Shown: positions 18,472 to 27,407, counted from the stretch's first letter. The stretch is DNA of 64,000 nucleotides from Stappia sp. MMSF_3263 (GCF_030733745.1 NZ_JASHIK010000008.1:62001-126000), one strand, 5' to 3'. The notes: generated by a model from the sequence alone, not told the origin. Made by a program: numbers and translations.

Positions 18472-19461
18472 CTACATCCCCCACCGCAGCGCCGCAGTGT
18501 GGACCGGCGAATCCCAGAACCGCTTCATCTCGTCGTCGAGCACCGTCACGGTGATCGAGCATCCCGCCATGTCGAGCGCCGTCACATAGTTGCCGACCAG
18601 AGAACGTGCGATCGAGAGCCCGGCCGTCTCAACGCATTCTGCCGCTTCCCCGTACATCAGATAAAGCTCCATTGCCGGTGTCGCGCCAAAGCCGTTGACG
18701 AAGAGAAGCACCTCGCCGGAGGCCGTGTTCCCCAAATCCCGCAGGATCGCACCGGTCATCTCGGCGGCGACTTCCCCGGCCGTCGCAAGCTTCACGCGGC
18801 GTCGTCCAGGTTCGCCGTGTATGCCGACGCCCATCTCCATCTCGCCATCGCCGATCTCGAACATCGGCTTGCCGGCGGCCGGGACAGTGCAGCTGGTCAA
18901 TGCGACACCCATCGAGCGGGTGCGTGCGTTGACCTTGTCTCCCAGCGCCTTGAGGCTTGCGAGGTCACCACCGGCCTCGGCGGCGGCGCCGACGATCTTC
19001 TCGACGACAAGCGTCCCCGCCACCCCCCGCCGGCCGGTTGTGTAGAGGGAGTCTTCCACCGCGACATCGTCATTGGTCAGAACCGTGGCAACCTCGCCGA
19101 CCGCCATCTCGGCCGCCATCTCGAAATTCATCACGTCGCCCTCATAGTTCTTGACGATGAAGAGGGCCCCCGCGCCGGTGTCCACCGCCTCGACAGCGGC
19201 AATCATCTGGTCCGGCGTCGGCGATGTGAAAACCTGGCCAGGACACGCGGCATCGAGCATTCCGTGACCGACAAGACCGCCATGCAGCGGCTCGTGACCG
19301 GAACCTCCTCCGGAAATCAGCCCCACTTTGCCCTGCTTGAGTTCCTTGCGCCGGATGAACTTCAGGTCTTCCCCCGCGACGAGAATGTCCCCGTTCGCGC
19401 GGCAAAACCCGCGCAGACTGTCGCTCAGGACGGTGTCGACGGAATTGATCAGCTTTTTCAT
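18472..19461 (-). CDS. dhaK: Dihydroxyacetone-type kinase subunit DhaK
   Basis: A 329-residue DhaK: it holds the ketone substrate by a covalent hemiaminal to histidine while DhaL donates phosphate. Seen: LISGGGSGHEPLHGGLVGHGML (substrate-loop glycines and histidine), GQVFTSPTPDQM, KNYEGDVMNFEMA and the covalent histidine in GVGIHGEPGRR. Unlike the order dhaKLM, dhaK is placed at the far end, after EI and the HTH gene. Homologous kinases act on erythrulose or apulose instead of dihydroxyacetone, so substrate remains open. Confidence 0.93.
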   Translation of the reverse strand: MKKLINSVDTVLSDSLRGFCRANGDILVAGEDLKFIRRKELKQGKVGLISGGGSGHEPLHGGLVGHGMLDAACPGQVFTSPTPDQMIAAVEAVDTGAGALFIVKNYEGDVMNFEMAAEMAVGEVATVLTNDDVAVEDSLYTTGRRGVAGTLVVEKIVGAAAEAGGDLASLKALGDKVNARTRSMGVALTSCTVPAAGKPMFEIGDGEMEMGVGIHGEPGRRRVKLATAGEVAAEMTGAILRDLGNTASGEVLLFVNGFGATPAMELYLMYGEAAECVETAGLSIARSLVGNYVTALDMAGCSITVTVLDDEMKRFWDSPVHTAALRWGM

Positions 19462-19491
19462 TCAGTCCTCCCAAACCGGAAAAGAGTGCCG

Positions 19492-19923
19492 CTATCCGCT
19501 CCCGTCATCGACAAGATCGGACAGGTTTCGGATGAAGTCGTCGATGAGGGCGTCGAGCTTTCGATTGCGCTCCATGTCGCCAAGATCGGGCAGGAACAGC
19601 GTCCGCGCGCGCACCTTCGGCCCCTTGTCGACCAGGCCCTGGTGCCTGGGATGGGCAAGCGCATAAGCCTCGATAAAGGCTTCCCGTTCCTTTGGCGAAA
19701 AGTGGCAGATCTCCATTATCTGCTCAACATGCGCGGCAGGGATCGGCGTGGAGTAGGCCGGGTTGGAGATCTGGGAAACAAAGCTCCGGTTCTTGCCAAG
19801 GGCGGCGGCAACCCGTTGCCGCGTACCGGACGGGCGCTTGTCCAGAACCTTCTGGAGGACACTCTTGTAGAGCGCCACCATCTGGGCGCTGTCGGGCGTC
19901 TCCTTGACGGGATCCCTAGCCAT
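19492..19923 (-). CDS. Small helix-turn-helix protein, probable operon regulator
   Basis: A 143-residue acidic/basic helical protein. TRQRVAAALGKNRSFVSQIS (about 34-53) reads as a Cro/XRE-like helix-turn-helix, followed by HVEQIMEICHFSPKEREAFIEAY and a C-terminal helix ERNRKLDALIDDFIRNLSDLV. It begins inside the end of the EI gene (8-base overlap; an alternative ATG is two codons upstream) and sits directly before dhaK. No named family is recognised. Such small HTH proteins within sugar operons are often autoregulators; the TGTTTAG repeat at 28843-28870 is a candidate site for this or another regulator. Confidence 0.75.
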   Translation of the reverse strand: MARDPVKETPDSAQMVALYKSVLQKVLDKRPSGTRQRVAAALGKNRSFVSQISNPAYSTPIPAAHVEQIMEICHFSPKEREAFIEAYALAHPRHQGLVDKGPKVRARTLFLPDLGDMERNRKLDALIDDFIRNLSDLVDDGSG

Positions 19924-21556
19924 CTGCATCGAGCCGCATCGCCGCGATCGAAGCTTTCACCCGGGCCAGTGCGGCCGGCGCGATCGACACCCGCCGCAGC
20001 CCCCGGGCGAGCAGCTTCGGCAAGACGGCAAGGTCGCTGCCGGCATCACCGCACAGGCTGACCGGCCGCTTCGCCGCCTCTCCCGCGCGCACCGTCGCCT
20101 CGACAAGCGCCAGCACGGCCGGATCGTCCGCCCGCCCGATATCCGCCACCTCGGCGGAGTCCCGCCCCGCCGCCATCACATACTGTGTCAGGTCGTTCGA
20201 CCCGATAGAGAAGAAGTCCGCAGCAAGAAACCTCTCCGGCGTGATTGCCACGCACGGCACTTCGACCATGATGCCGAGCGGCGGACGCCTCACCGCCTCA
20301 ATACCTTCCGCGCGCAGCTCCTCGATACAGGCATCGAACAGGCCTCCGGCACGTTCGATCTCGTCCGGCTGACTGACCATCGGCAACATGACCTGGAGGT
20401 TTCCGTGCACCGCAGCTCTTGCAAGCGCCCGCAACTGGATCCGAAAGATTCCGGGCCTCAGCAATGACAGGCGAATGCCGCGGCACCCCAGAAACGGGTT
20501 GGCCTCGGCAATGGTCAGTCCCGGCACCGGCTTGTCGCCACCGGCGTCCAGCGTGCGAATCGTGACACTGCGCCCTGCCGCCCACTCCAGAACCTTGCGA
20601 TAGGCCCGGTACTGCGTCTCCTCGTCCGGCAGGCCTCCGGGTCCGTGGAACAGGAACTCGGTTCGCATCAGGCCGACACCGTCGCAATGCGCGGGATCGA
20701 TCCCGTCCACCTCGTCGGGCTCGGCGATGTTCACCATTACCGACACAGGTTCACCGCAGGCGGTGCGCGCCGGTTTGTCGAGATAGGCCCGCGCGGCACC
20801 GGCTTCGCGCGCGCGCCGGGTTCTCAAAGCCTCGTGCTGGGCCTGCATCGCCGCGTCCGGGTCGAACCAGACGGTTCCCGTCTCGCCATCGACAATCGCC
20901 GTCACACGCTTGGCGGCATCCAGTGCCCCGAGGCCCGTGACCATCGGCACGCCGCGGGCGCGCGCCAGCATCGCGACATGGCTCGAGGGGCTTCCTTCTG
21001 CAAGCGCGATGCCGCCCCCCTCGCTCCAGTCGGTTTCCAGAAACCGGCTCGGCGTGATGTCGACGCCCGCGAGAATGGCGCCTTTCGGGTCCTGCGAACC
21101 TTCAGCGGCACCGGGCGCCGAAAGCAGGCGGAGCACCCGGTTGCGGATGTCGACAAGATCCGCGGATCGCGCGCGGAAATAGTCGTCGTCCGATGCAAGA
21201 TATCCGGCAATGGCGGCATCCAGCGCGGCCTCGAAGGCCACCGGCGCTGCGGTTCCGCCCGTGATCGCCGCGACCGCCGGAGCGGACAATTCCTCGTCCT
21301 CGATCATCGCCAACTGGAACTCGAGCATTTCGGCCGCGTCCTCATCGACACGTTCGATCAGGACGCTCAGTTGCACGGAGGCATCCTCAAGCGCCTGTGC
21401 CAGCCGGGCAAGCTCTGCGGCCGGGTCGGCCGGACGAACCGTCGTCGCCTCGGCCCGGATAGCAGTCGCTTCAAGCGCGACGACAGGTCCGCTGGCCAGT
21501 CCCGGCGAGGCGGCCCGTCCCTTTCGCATCTCAGCTTGTCGCCCGACCTGCGCCAT
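19916..21556 (-). CDS. Phosphoenolpyruvate-protein phosphotransferase (PTS enzyme I)
   Basis: A 546-residue enzyme I, first step of the PTS relay. Seen: the phosphohistidine swivel motif SPSSHVAMLARARGVPMVTG; PEP-binding TIM-barrel motifs LMRTEFLFHG, RTLDAGGDKP, NPFLGCRGIRL, GIMVEVPCVAI, FFSIGSNDLTQY and SLCGDAGSD. No GAF domain, unlike the nitrogen-type EI usual in alphaproteobacteria. It lies with its own HPr and DhaM, so it probably feeds only the kinase encoded here. The start is uncertain: ATG 21556 was chosen, with a TTG overlapping the HPr stop as alternative. Confidence 0.93.
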   Translation of the reverse strand: MAQVGRQAEMRKGRAASPGLASGPVVALEATAIRAEATTVRPADPAAELARLAQALEDASVQLSVLIERVDEDAAEMLEFQLAMIEDEELSAPAVAAITGGTAAPVAFEAALDAAIAGYLASDDDYFRARSADLVDIRNRVLRLLSAPGAAEGSQDPKGAILAGVDITPSRFLETDWSEGGGIALAEGSPSSHVAMLARARGVPMVTGLGALDAAKRVTAIVDGETGTVWFDPDAAMQAQHEALRTRRAREAGAARAYLDKPARTACGEPVSVMVNIAEPDEVDGIDPAHCDGVGLMRTEFLFHGPGGLPDEETQYRAYRKVLEWAAGRSVTIRTLDAGGDKPVPGLTIAEANPFLGCRGIRLSLLRPGIFRIQLRALARAAVHGNLQVMLPMVSQPDEIERAGGLFDACIEELRAEGIEAVRRPPLGIMVEVPCVAITPERFLAADFFSIGSNDLTQYVMAAGRDSAEVADIGRADDPAVLALVEATVRAGEAAKRPVSLCGDAGSDLAVLPKLLARGLRRVSIAPAALARVKASIAAMRLDADG

Positions 21557-21561
21557 TGCCG

Positions 21562-21861
21562 TCAATCCGTATCGCCCGTGCCCGTCTCGAAATCATCCTC
21601 GACCAACTTCACCAGCGCATCGAGGGCGGCTTGCGCCGTCTCTCCACTTGCGCGGAAATGCAGGATCGTGCCCTTCGGTGCACGTGTGGCCATCACCTTG
21701 ACGATGCTCTTGGCATCCACCCAGGGACCATCCGGGCCAGGACTGACCTCAACCGCCGCGCTGAAGGTCTTGGCAAGCTTGGTCAGCTTCACCGATGGCC
21801 GGGCGTGCAGGCCCACCTCGTGCTCCAGCAGCACATTGGCCGTCAGCACCACGTCACTCAT
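21562..21861 (-). CDS. HPr-type phosphocarrier protein
   Basis: A 99-residue HPr. The active-site histidine is in HEVGLHARPSVKLTKLA and the second signature is VDAKSIVKVMATRAPKGTIL; no regulatory Ser46 motif of the Gram-positive type is evident. ATG 21861 is preferred because a GAGGA ribosome-like stretch sits six to seven bases upstream; an in-frame ATG at 21876 overlapping the DhaM stop would add five residues. Shuttles phosphate from the EI encoded immediately downstream to DhaM encoded immediately upstream. Confidence 0.9.
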   Translation of the reverse strand: MSDVVLTANVLLEHEVGLHARPSVKLTKLAKTFSAAVEVSPGPDGPWVDAKSIVKVMATRAPKGTILHFRASGETAQAALDALVKLVEDDFETGTGDTD

Positions 21862-21872
21862 GTCATTCGTCC

Positions 21873-22262
21873 TCATAGACCCGAAAGTTCCTCGGCAGTG
21901 CGCCGCACCTCTTCAAGCGAGGCACCGCCCGAAGCTTCAGTGGCGGCGATCACTGCTCCCTCGACGATCGGAGCGTTGCACACGACAACCTTGCCCGACC
22001 GTTCGGCCGGCAGCATTTCGACGGCCATTTCCGAATTCGTCTCCGCCCCCCCGAGATCAACGAGAAGTGCGACACCCGCGTCCGACCAGGCCGCGTCGAT
22101 GGCCTTCAGGATCGCCTCGACACTGGTGCCAAGCCCTCCGTCCGGATCTCCGCCACACCAGGCGAGCGGAACTTCGTCGCCGACCATCTGCCGGACCATG
22201 TCCGCAGTTCCTTCCGCGACCAGCGGCGAATGCGACACGATCGCGATGCCGACATTGCTCAT
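21873..22262 (-). CDS. dhaM: DhaM, EIIA-Man-like phosphoryl carrier for the kinase
   Basis: A 129-residue protein with the EIIA-mannose fold seen in DhaM: VGIAIVSHSPLVAEGTADMV (phosphorylated histidine H10) and LLVDLGGAETNSEMAVEML. It is only the EIIA domain, unlike E. coli DhaM in which EIIA, HPr and part of EI are fused; here HPr and EI are separate neighbouring genes. It transfers phosphate from HPr to the ADP bound by DhaL. ATGA overlap with dhaL. Confidence 0.93.
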   Translation of the reverse strand: MSNVGIAIVSHSPLVAEGTADMVRQMVGDEVPLAWCGGDPDGGLGTSVEAILKAIDAAWSDAGVALLVDLGGAETNSEMAVEMLPAERSGKVVVCNAPIVEGAVIAATEASGGASLEEVRRTAEELSGL

Positions 22263-22867
22263 TTCACATCTCCAGAACGGGCGGCTATCGCCTCGATGAT
22301 GATCTGGCTCGAACGGGCGCCCGGATCGATATGACCGATCGACCGTTCGCCGAGAAAGGACGCCCGCCCCTTGGTTGCCAGCATGTCGCGGGTCTGCGCG
22401 CAGGCAGTTGCGGCAACCGCGGCGATTTCCGCAGGCCCCTTGCCCTCCTTCAGGGCGGCGGCGGCCGGCACCAGAACGTCGAGCATCGTCTTCTGCCCGG
22501 CATGCGCCTTGCCCCGTGCCATCAACGCCTCGATGGCCGCCTCGAAGGCTGCGGCGAGGCCGGCCCGTGTCGGCGGCGTGTCGAGCGTCTTGCCGAGCGT
22601 CATGAAAAGCGTCCCGTAAAGCGGACCAGAAGCGCCGCCAACCTTCATCACCAGCTGCATTCCGGCCGCCTTCAACGCCTCGTCCCAGGGTTTGGCCGCG
22701 AGCGCATCGAGATCGTCGAGCACGGCCTGCATTCCGCGCTTCATGTTGTGCCCGTGATCGCCGTCGCCGATCGCCGAATCCAGTTCGGTGAGTTCGTCCG
22801 CATGGGCGATAATTGCCTGCGCCACGGCTTCGACGGTTGACCCGACGTCCTTGTCGATATCGCTCAT
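22259..22867 (-). CDS. dhaL: DhaL, ADP-binding subunit of the PTS-dependent kinase
   Basis: A 202-residue DhaL: LTELDSAIGDGDHGHNMKRG (Mg-ADP-binding aspartates) at about 28-47, VGGASGPLYGTLFMTLGK and the C-terminal ATKGRASFLGERSIGHIDPGARSS. In PTS-type kinases ADP stays bound as a cofactor and is re-phosphorylated by DhaM. The start codon directly follows the stop of the ABC ATPase gene, evidence of one transcript with the transporter. Confidence 0.93.
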   Translation of the reverse strand: MSDIDKDVGSTVEAVAQAIIAHADELTELDSAIGDGDHGHNMKRGMQAVLDDLDALAAKPWDEALKAAGMQLVMKVGGASGPLYGTLFMTLGKTLDTPPTRAGLAAAFEAAIEALMARGKAHAGQKTMLDVLVPAAAALKEGKGPAEIAAVAATACAQTRDMLATKGRASFLGERSIGHIDPGARSSQIIIEAIAARSGDVK

Positions 22868-23881
22868 CTATCTGATCCGCTTTCCGTCTTCGTCAAAATA
22901 AAGCGCGGCAGCCGCTTCCACCCGGATCGCTTCGCCGGAGGCAAGGTCGCTTGCCGGATCGGCCAGCGTCGTCAGCCGGAAATCGCCGATGCGGATATGC
23001 AGGTGGTTCTGGTCGCCGAGATGCTCGATCCAGTCGAGCCGCGCATTGGCGCTTGTGGCATCCGCCTGCGCGATGCGCAAATGTTCCGTGCGCGCACCGA
23101 TCGAAAACGCGTTGGCCGGCACGTCCGGTGCCGGAAGGACCCCCACCGGCAGAACATTGATCGAAGGCTGGCCGAGCCGAGCCGCGACATAGACATTGTC
23201 CGGGTCCGCATAGATCTCCCGGGGCGTACCGATCTGCACCAGTCGCCCCTCCGACAGGATGCCGATACGGTCCGCCATCGTCATCGCCTCGATCTGGTCA
23301 TGCGTGACGTAAAGGATGGTGGCATCCAGCTCGCGCTGGATCCGCTTCAGTTCCAGGCGCAGGTCCGCACGCAGCTTTGCATCGAGCGACGACAGCGGCT
23401 CGTCCATCAGATAGATCGATGGCTGTCGCACCAGCGCCCGGCCTATGGCAACGCGCTGCATCTCGCCGCCGGAGAGCTGGGTCGAGCGGTTCATAAGCTT
23501 GTGACCGATGCGAAGCATTCCGGCGACCTGCTCGACCGTCCGGCGGATTTCGTCCTCGGGCACCCTGCGTGCCGGCGAGCGCAGCGGGAAAGCCAGATTG
23601 TCGAAGACGCTCAGATGCGGATAGAGCGAATACTGCTGAAAGACAAAAGCGACATCGCGCCCCGCCGGAGGCGTCGCCGTCACGTCGGCCCCGTCTATCG
23701 TCACCCGCCCGTCATCCGGCGTTTCAAGCCCGGCAATCAGCCGCAATGTGGTTGTCTTGCCCGCGCCCGTGGGACCGAGCAGCACCACAAACTCCCCGGA
23801 GGCGATACTGAGTGACAGGTCATCGACCGCCCGTGTCCGGCCAAACTGCTTGCTGATGCCCGACAGGGTCACTGTAGCCAT
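22868..23881 (-). CDS. ABC transporter ATP-binding protein (GlpT/UgpC-like)
   Basis: A 337-residue ATPase of the carbohydrate CUT1 group: Walker A GPTGAGKTTTLR, signature LSGGEMQRVAIGRAL, Walker B SIYLMDEPLSSLDAKLR, switch HDQIEAM, and a C-terminal TOBE/MalK-like domain of about 100 residues. GGGAGG stands before ATG 23881. It is the second of two different ATPases in the operon, as in the rhizobial glpST pair for glycerol uptake, which likely form a heterodimer. Confidence 0.92.
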   Translation of the reverse strand: MATVTLSGISKQFGRTRAVDDLSLSIASGEFVVLLGPTGAGKTTTLRLIAGLETPDDGRVTIDGADVTATPPAGRDVAFVFQQYSLYPHLSVFDNLAFPLRSPARRVPEDEIRRTVEQVAGMLRIGHKLMNRSTQLSGGEMQRVAIGRALVRQPSIYLMDEPLSSLDAKLRADLRLELKRIQRELDATILYVTHDQIEAMTMADRIGILSEGRLVQIGTPREIYADPDNVYVAARLGQPSINVLPVGVLPAPDVPANAFSIGARTEHLRIAQADATSANARLDWIEHLGDQNHLHIRIGDFRLTTLADPASDLASGEAIRVEAAAALYFDEDGKRIR

Positions 23882-23882
23882 G

Positions 23883-24998
23883 TCAGCCTCCCGTTCCCGT
23901 GCGCGGGGCGTGCACCGCATCGTCTCGGGCGCTCGCCAGCGCCCGCCCGCTGGCCGCGTCGAAGAGCGACAGCCGGGCAGTATCGAGTGACAGTCCGACG
24001 GTTTCGCCTTCGCGCAGCCTGACATCCGCCGCCAGGCGCGCCTTGAGCTGCGTGTCGTCAACATTGAGCGTGACGATCTGCGTGGTGCCCAGATACTCGG
24101 TGCCGAAGACCTCGCCGCGCAACGGGCCCGCATCGTCAAGGCGGATATGTTCCGGGCGCAGACCGAGCATGAGCGTTTCCGCCGGTGCCGCCTCGCGCAG
24201 TTCCGGCACCTCGATGCGCGCCTCCTTCAGGCCCACATCACGCGCGCCGGGCGCAAGGCCTCCCGCGACGGTCAGGAAATTCATCGGCGGCGAACCGATG
24301 AAATCGGCGACGAACATCGTCGCCGGCCGGTCGTAGATCTCCTGGGGATGGCCGAACTGTTCGATGACGCCGTGGTTCATCACCGCGATCTTGTCGGCCA
24401 TGGCCATCGCCTCGAGCTGATCGTGGGTGACGTAGACCGTCGTCGCCCCGATCGAGTTGTGCAACTCGCGCAACTCCCGGACCATCAGGTCGCGAAATTC
24501 GCTGTCGAGCGTGCCCAGTGGCTCGTCCATCATGAAGGCCATCGGCCGGCGCACGATGGCGCGCCCAAGTGCAACCCGCTGCCGATCGCCGCCGGCAAGG
24601 CCGGAGACAGGCTTGTCCAGAATGTGGTCGATCCGCAGCAAACGCGCCGTTTCCTCCACCCGCTGGCGGATCTCGGCACGCGGCATGCCCTGGCAGACCA
24701 GCGGGAAACCCATGTTCTTGCGCACGTTCATGTGCGGATAGAGCGCGAAGAGCTGGAACACGAAGGCAATGTCGCGATGCGAGGCGCGGTTGAAGGTGAC
24801 ATCCTCCCCACCCAGGAAGATCCGCCCGGACGTCGGCAGTTCCAGTCCCGCGATCATCCTGAGCGTCGTCGTCTTGCCGCAGCCGGACGGGCCGAGCATG
24901 ACGAAGAACTCGCCATCGGCGACGGTGAAATTGGAATCCTTCACCGCGGTGAACTCGCCGAAATTCTTTTTGAGGGCTTCGACCCTGATCTCCGCCAT
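23883..24998 (-). CDS. ABC transporter ATP-binding protein (GlpS-like)
   Basis: A 371-residue CUT1 ATPase with Walker A GPSGCGKTTTLR, Walker B AFMMDEPLGTLDSEFR and switch HDQLEAM, plus a TOBE-type C-terminus (LMLGLRPEHIRLDDAG). The C-loop reads SGLAGGDRQRVALGRAI instead of LSGGQ, a variant that may make the two ATPase sites of the heterodimer unequal. Ends two bases before the start of its partner gene. Confidence 0.92.
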   Translation of the reverse strand: MAEIRVEALKKNFGEFTAVKDSNFTVADGEFFVMLGPSGCGKTTTLRMIAGLELPTSGRIFLGGEDVTFNRASHRDIAFVFQLFALYPHMNVRKNMGFPLVCQGMPRAEIRQRVEETARLLRIDHILDKPVSGLAGGDRQRVALGRAIVRRPMAFMMDEPLGTLDSEFRDLMVRELRELHNSIGATTVYVTHDQLEAMAMADKIAVMNHGVIEQFGHPQEIYDRPATMFVADFIGSPPMNFLTVAGGLAPGARDVGLKEARIEVPELREAAPAETLMLGLRPEHIRLDDAGPLRGEVFGTEYLGTTQIVTLNVDDTQLKARLAADVRLREGETVGLSLDTARLSLFDAASGRALASARDDAVHAPRTGTGG

Positions 24999-25004
24999 GG
25001 CGTC

Positions 25005-25313
25005 CTATTCCGGAAAGTGGCTGACGATGATGAACATCACGGTGCCGGTCAGGATCGTGATGAAGGAATAGGTGAAGAGGGTCATGGCGAATGGCTGCAT
25101 GAGCATGACAACGCCAAGCCCGATCAGCACCGTCGCGAGCAGCTCCCACGGCCCCCGCCGCAGGAGGCGGCGACGTCCCGCCCCTGTTGCCCCGGCAGCC
25201 AGGCGCGCGGCATGACCCGGCGGATGCGTCCGCTGTGCGGCGATCCTGTCGCGCGCGTTCTGAAGATCGCCGCCGGCCACTGCCGGCCTGGCCTTGTCTG
25301 CTGACCCGGTCAT
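25005..25313 (-). CDS. DUF2160 small membrane protein of the ABC operon
   Basis: A 102-residue protein with a basic N-terminal half and two transmembrane segments (about 54-72 and 77-97), ending FIIVSHFPE. Its place between ATPase and permease genes, with ATGA overlap to the permease, matches the DUF2160 proteins regularly encoded in glp-type ABC operons of alphaproteobacteria. Role unknown; probably an accessory of the permease complex. Confidence 0.82.
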   Translation of the reverse strand: MTGSADKARPAVAGGDLQNARDRIAAQRTHPPGHAARLAAGATGAGRRRLLRRGPWELLATVLIGLGVVMLMQPFAMTLFTYSFITILTGTVMFIIVSHFPE

Positions 25314-26260
25314 TTGCGAACCGCTCCGAAGGTGATGCCCCGCAACAGGTGCTTGCGCAGCAGGATGGTGAAGACGAGCACCGGCAACAGGAACAGCGTC
25401 ACGCCCGCGCCGATGGCCGGCCAGTCGAGACCGCCCTCGCCAATGATGGTGGGAATGAAGGGAGGGGCCGTCTGCGCCGTCCCGGAGGTCAGCAGCAGTG
25501 CAAAGGCGTATTCGTTCCAGGCGAAGATCAGGCAGAAGATCGCCGTCGCCGCGATGCCCGTCGCCATCTGGGGCAGCACCACCTTCACGAACGCCTGCAG
25601 CCGCGTGTAGCCGTCGATCAGCGCCGCTTCCTCGTACTCTCTCGGGATCTCGTCGACGAACCCCTTCAGCAACCAGACGGAGAGCGACACGTTGACCGCC
25701 GTATAGAGAATGATCATGCCCAGATGCGTGTCGGAAAGTCCGACCGTGCGGTACATCAGGAAGATCGGGATCGCCACGGCGATCGGCGGCATCATCCTGG
25801 TCGACAGGATGAAAAACAGCAGATCGTCGGCCAGTGGAACCTTGAACCTGGAAAACGCGTAGGCAGCCAGCGTCCCGAGGAAGACCGACAGGAAGGTCGA
25901 CCCGAAACCGATGATCACGGAGTTGAGGAAACGCTCGCCGAATTTCGACGGACCGGCGATGACCATGTGCCGCGAGCGAACCAGCTCCTCATACCAGGTC
26001 TGGGGCGGTGGCAGGCTTTCCATGTATTCCGGCGTCTGCCGCGAACGCGTCGTGAAGAGGTTCACGTAACCCTCGAGCGAGGGCTCGAACACCACCTTCG
26101 GCGGGTAGGAGATGGAATCGGGCGGCGTCTTGAAGCCCGTCAGGAAGATCCACGCCAGCGGCACCATGGTGACGAGTGCGTAGATGACCACCAGCAGGCC
26201 GGCGACAAATCGTGTCCGGCGCCCCGGAGCGACGACGGAGTGGGCGGTTGTCGTGCTCAT
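25310..26260 (-). CDS. ABC transporter permease (MalG/GlpQ-like)
   Basis: A 316-residue inner-membrane permease with six hydrophobic segments and the EAA loop EIPREYEEAALIDGYTRLQAFVKVVLP that contacts the ATPase. A long periplasmic loop (about 60-110, with tyrosine and proline) resembles GlpQ-type permeases. The start at 26260 overlaps the previous stop (ATGA); longer reading upstream would run inside that gene. Confidence 0.93.
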   Translation of the reverse strand: MSTTTAHSVVAPGRRTRFVAGLLVVIYALVTMVPLAWIFLTGFKTPPDSISYPPKVVFEPSLEGYVNLFTTRSRQTPEYMESLPPPQTWYEELVRSRHMVIAGPSKFGERFLNSVIIGFGSTFLSVFLGTLAAYAFSRFKVPLADDLLFFILSTRMMPPIAVAIPIFLMYRTVGLSDTHLGMIILYTAVNVSLSVWLLKGFVDEIPREYEEAALIDGYTRLQAFVKVVLPQMATGIAATAIFCLIFAWNEYAFALLLTSGTAQTAPPFIPTIIGEGGLDWPAIGAGVTLFLLPVLVFTILLRKHLLRGITFGAVRK

Positions 26261-27219
26261 CTGCTCTTCACCGTGTTGAGCGCCTTGACGTAGATGTTGG
26301 CCGCGCCGAACACCGTCACGAACAGGATGATGGCGAAGGCCGAGGACAGGCCCGTACGCCATTTCTCGAAGGCCTCGCGCTTCAGGTTGATCGAGGCCAG
26401 TTCCGTCACTGATCCGGGACCGCCCGATGTCAACTCAACGACGAGATCGAACATCTTGAAGTTCTCGATGGCGCGAAACAGCACCGCCAGCATCAGGAAC
26501 GGCATCACCATCGGCAGCGTGATCGACCAGAAGGTGCGGAAAGGTCCGGCCCGGTCGACCTCAGCCGCCTCGTAGATATAGTCGGGAATTGAGCGCAGCC
26601 CCGCGAGACAGATCAACATCGTGTAGGGCGTCCACATCCACGTATCGACGATGACGATCGCCCAGGGCGCCAGGTCGACGCTGCCGATCATCTGGAACGA
26701 GGAGGGATCGGCGCCGGTGAAGAAGCTCACCACATAGTTGAAGAGGCCGATCTGCGGCTGGTAGAGGAAGGTCCAGAAATTGCCGACGACGGCAGGCGAC
26801 AGCATCATCGGCAGCAGGATGATCGTCGTCCAGACCCCATGTCCGCGAAAGTTCTTGTTGATCAGCCATGCAAGGCCAAAGCCGATCAGCACCTGGAAGA
26901 ACATCGTCCAGAACAGGAAATGCGACGTCACCAGCATGTTGTGCCAGATGTCGCTGTCGGTCAGCACGCGCTCGTAGTTGCGCAGGCCCACCCATTCGAC
27001 ATCCCGGTTGGGCCTGTTGGCGCGAAAATTCGTGAAGGACAGATAGACCGTCCAGATCAGCGGGAACACGTTGATCGCGAGCAGAAGCACGATCGTGGGC
27101 GCGATGAAGATCCAGGCGATCGCCCGGTCCGACAGGCCGCGCACTTTCCGCGCAACGCCGGCCGGCGTCCGGCCGGCCACCTGCTCGGCGACGCTGCTGC
27201 TGATCTCTTGCTGTGACAT
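26257..27219 (-). CDS. ABC transporter permease (MalF/GlpP-like)
   Basis: A 320-residue permease with six membrane segments, first one IAWIFIAPTIVLLLAINVFPLIW without the large MalF insert, and the EAA loop IPDYIYEAAEVDRAGPFRTFWSITLP. Pairs with the permease encoded downstream to form the heterodimeric channel of the carbohydrate/polyol importer. Separated from the binding-protein gene by 188 bases containing a strong hairpin, consistent with lower expression than the binding protein. Confidence 0.93.
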   Translation of the reverse strand: MSQQEISSSVAEQVAGRTPAGVARKVRGLSDRAIAWIFIAPTIVLLLAINVFPLIWTVYLSFTNFRANRPNRDVEWVGLRNYERVLTDSDIWHNMLVTSHFLFWTMFFQVLIGFGLAWLINKNFRGHGVWTTIILLPMMLSPAVVGNFWTFLYQPQIGLFNYVVSFFTGADPSSFQMIGSVDLAPWAIVIVDTWMWTPYTMLICLAGLRSIPDYIYEAAEVDRAGPFRTFWSITLPMVMPFLMLAVLFRAIENFKMFDLVVELTSGGPGSVTELASINLKREAFEKWRTGLSSAFAIILFVTVFGAANIYVKALNTVKSR

Positions 27220-27358
27220 GACGAGGTTCCGATTGGGCGACGGTCGGGCGGCAGGCAGGATTCAGGCGAAGTGCGCAGGACGCGGACCGGCCGGATCTCC
27301 CGGAGGTTCGCGAACCGTACCCTTGCGCGGGATGTCCGCACCCGGTTCACTCCGGCAT

Positions 27359-27389
27359 CTCCCCCGCCGCCGATTGCACGGCGGGGGAG
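27359..27389 (-). promoter_or_regulatory. Intercistronic hairpin after the binding-protein gene
   Basis: CTCCCCCGCCG and CGGCGGGGGAG form a perfect 11-pair stem with a nine-base loop, 18 bases beyond the stop of the solute-binding-protein gene. No T-run follows on the minus strand. Likely a processing/stability or attenuation element that keeps the binding-protein message in excess over the permeases. Confidence 0.6.
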
Positions 27390-27407
27390 CGTCACTGGGG
27401 ATGCGTT

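Noticed and set aside
20645-22840. Very long open frame antisense to EI, HPr and dha genes
   Set aside because: High GC keeps antisense frames open; it has no family motif or ribosome site and the minus-strand genes are fully supported.
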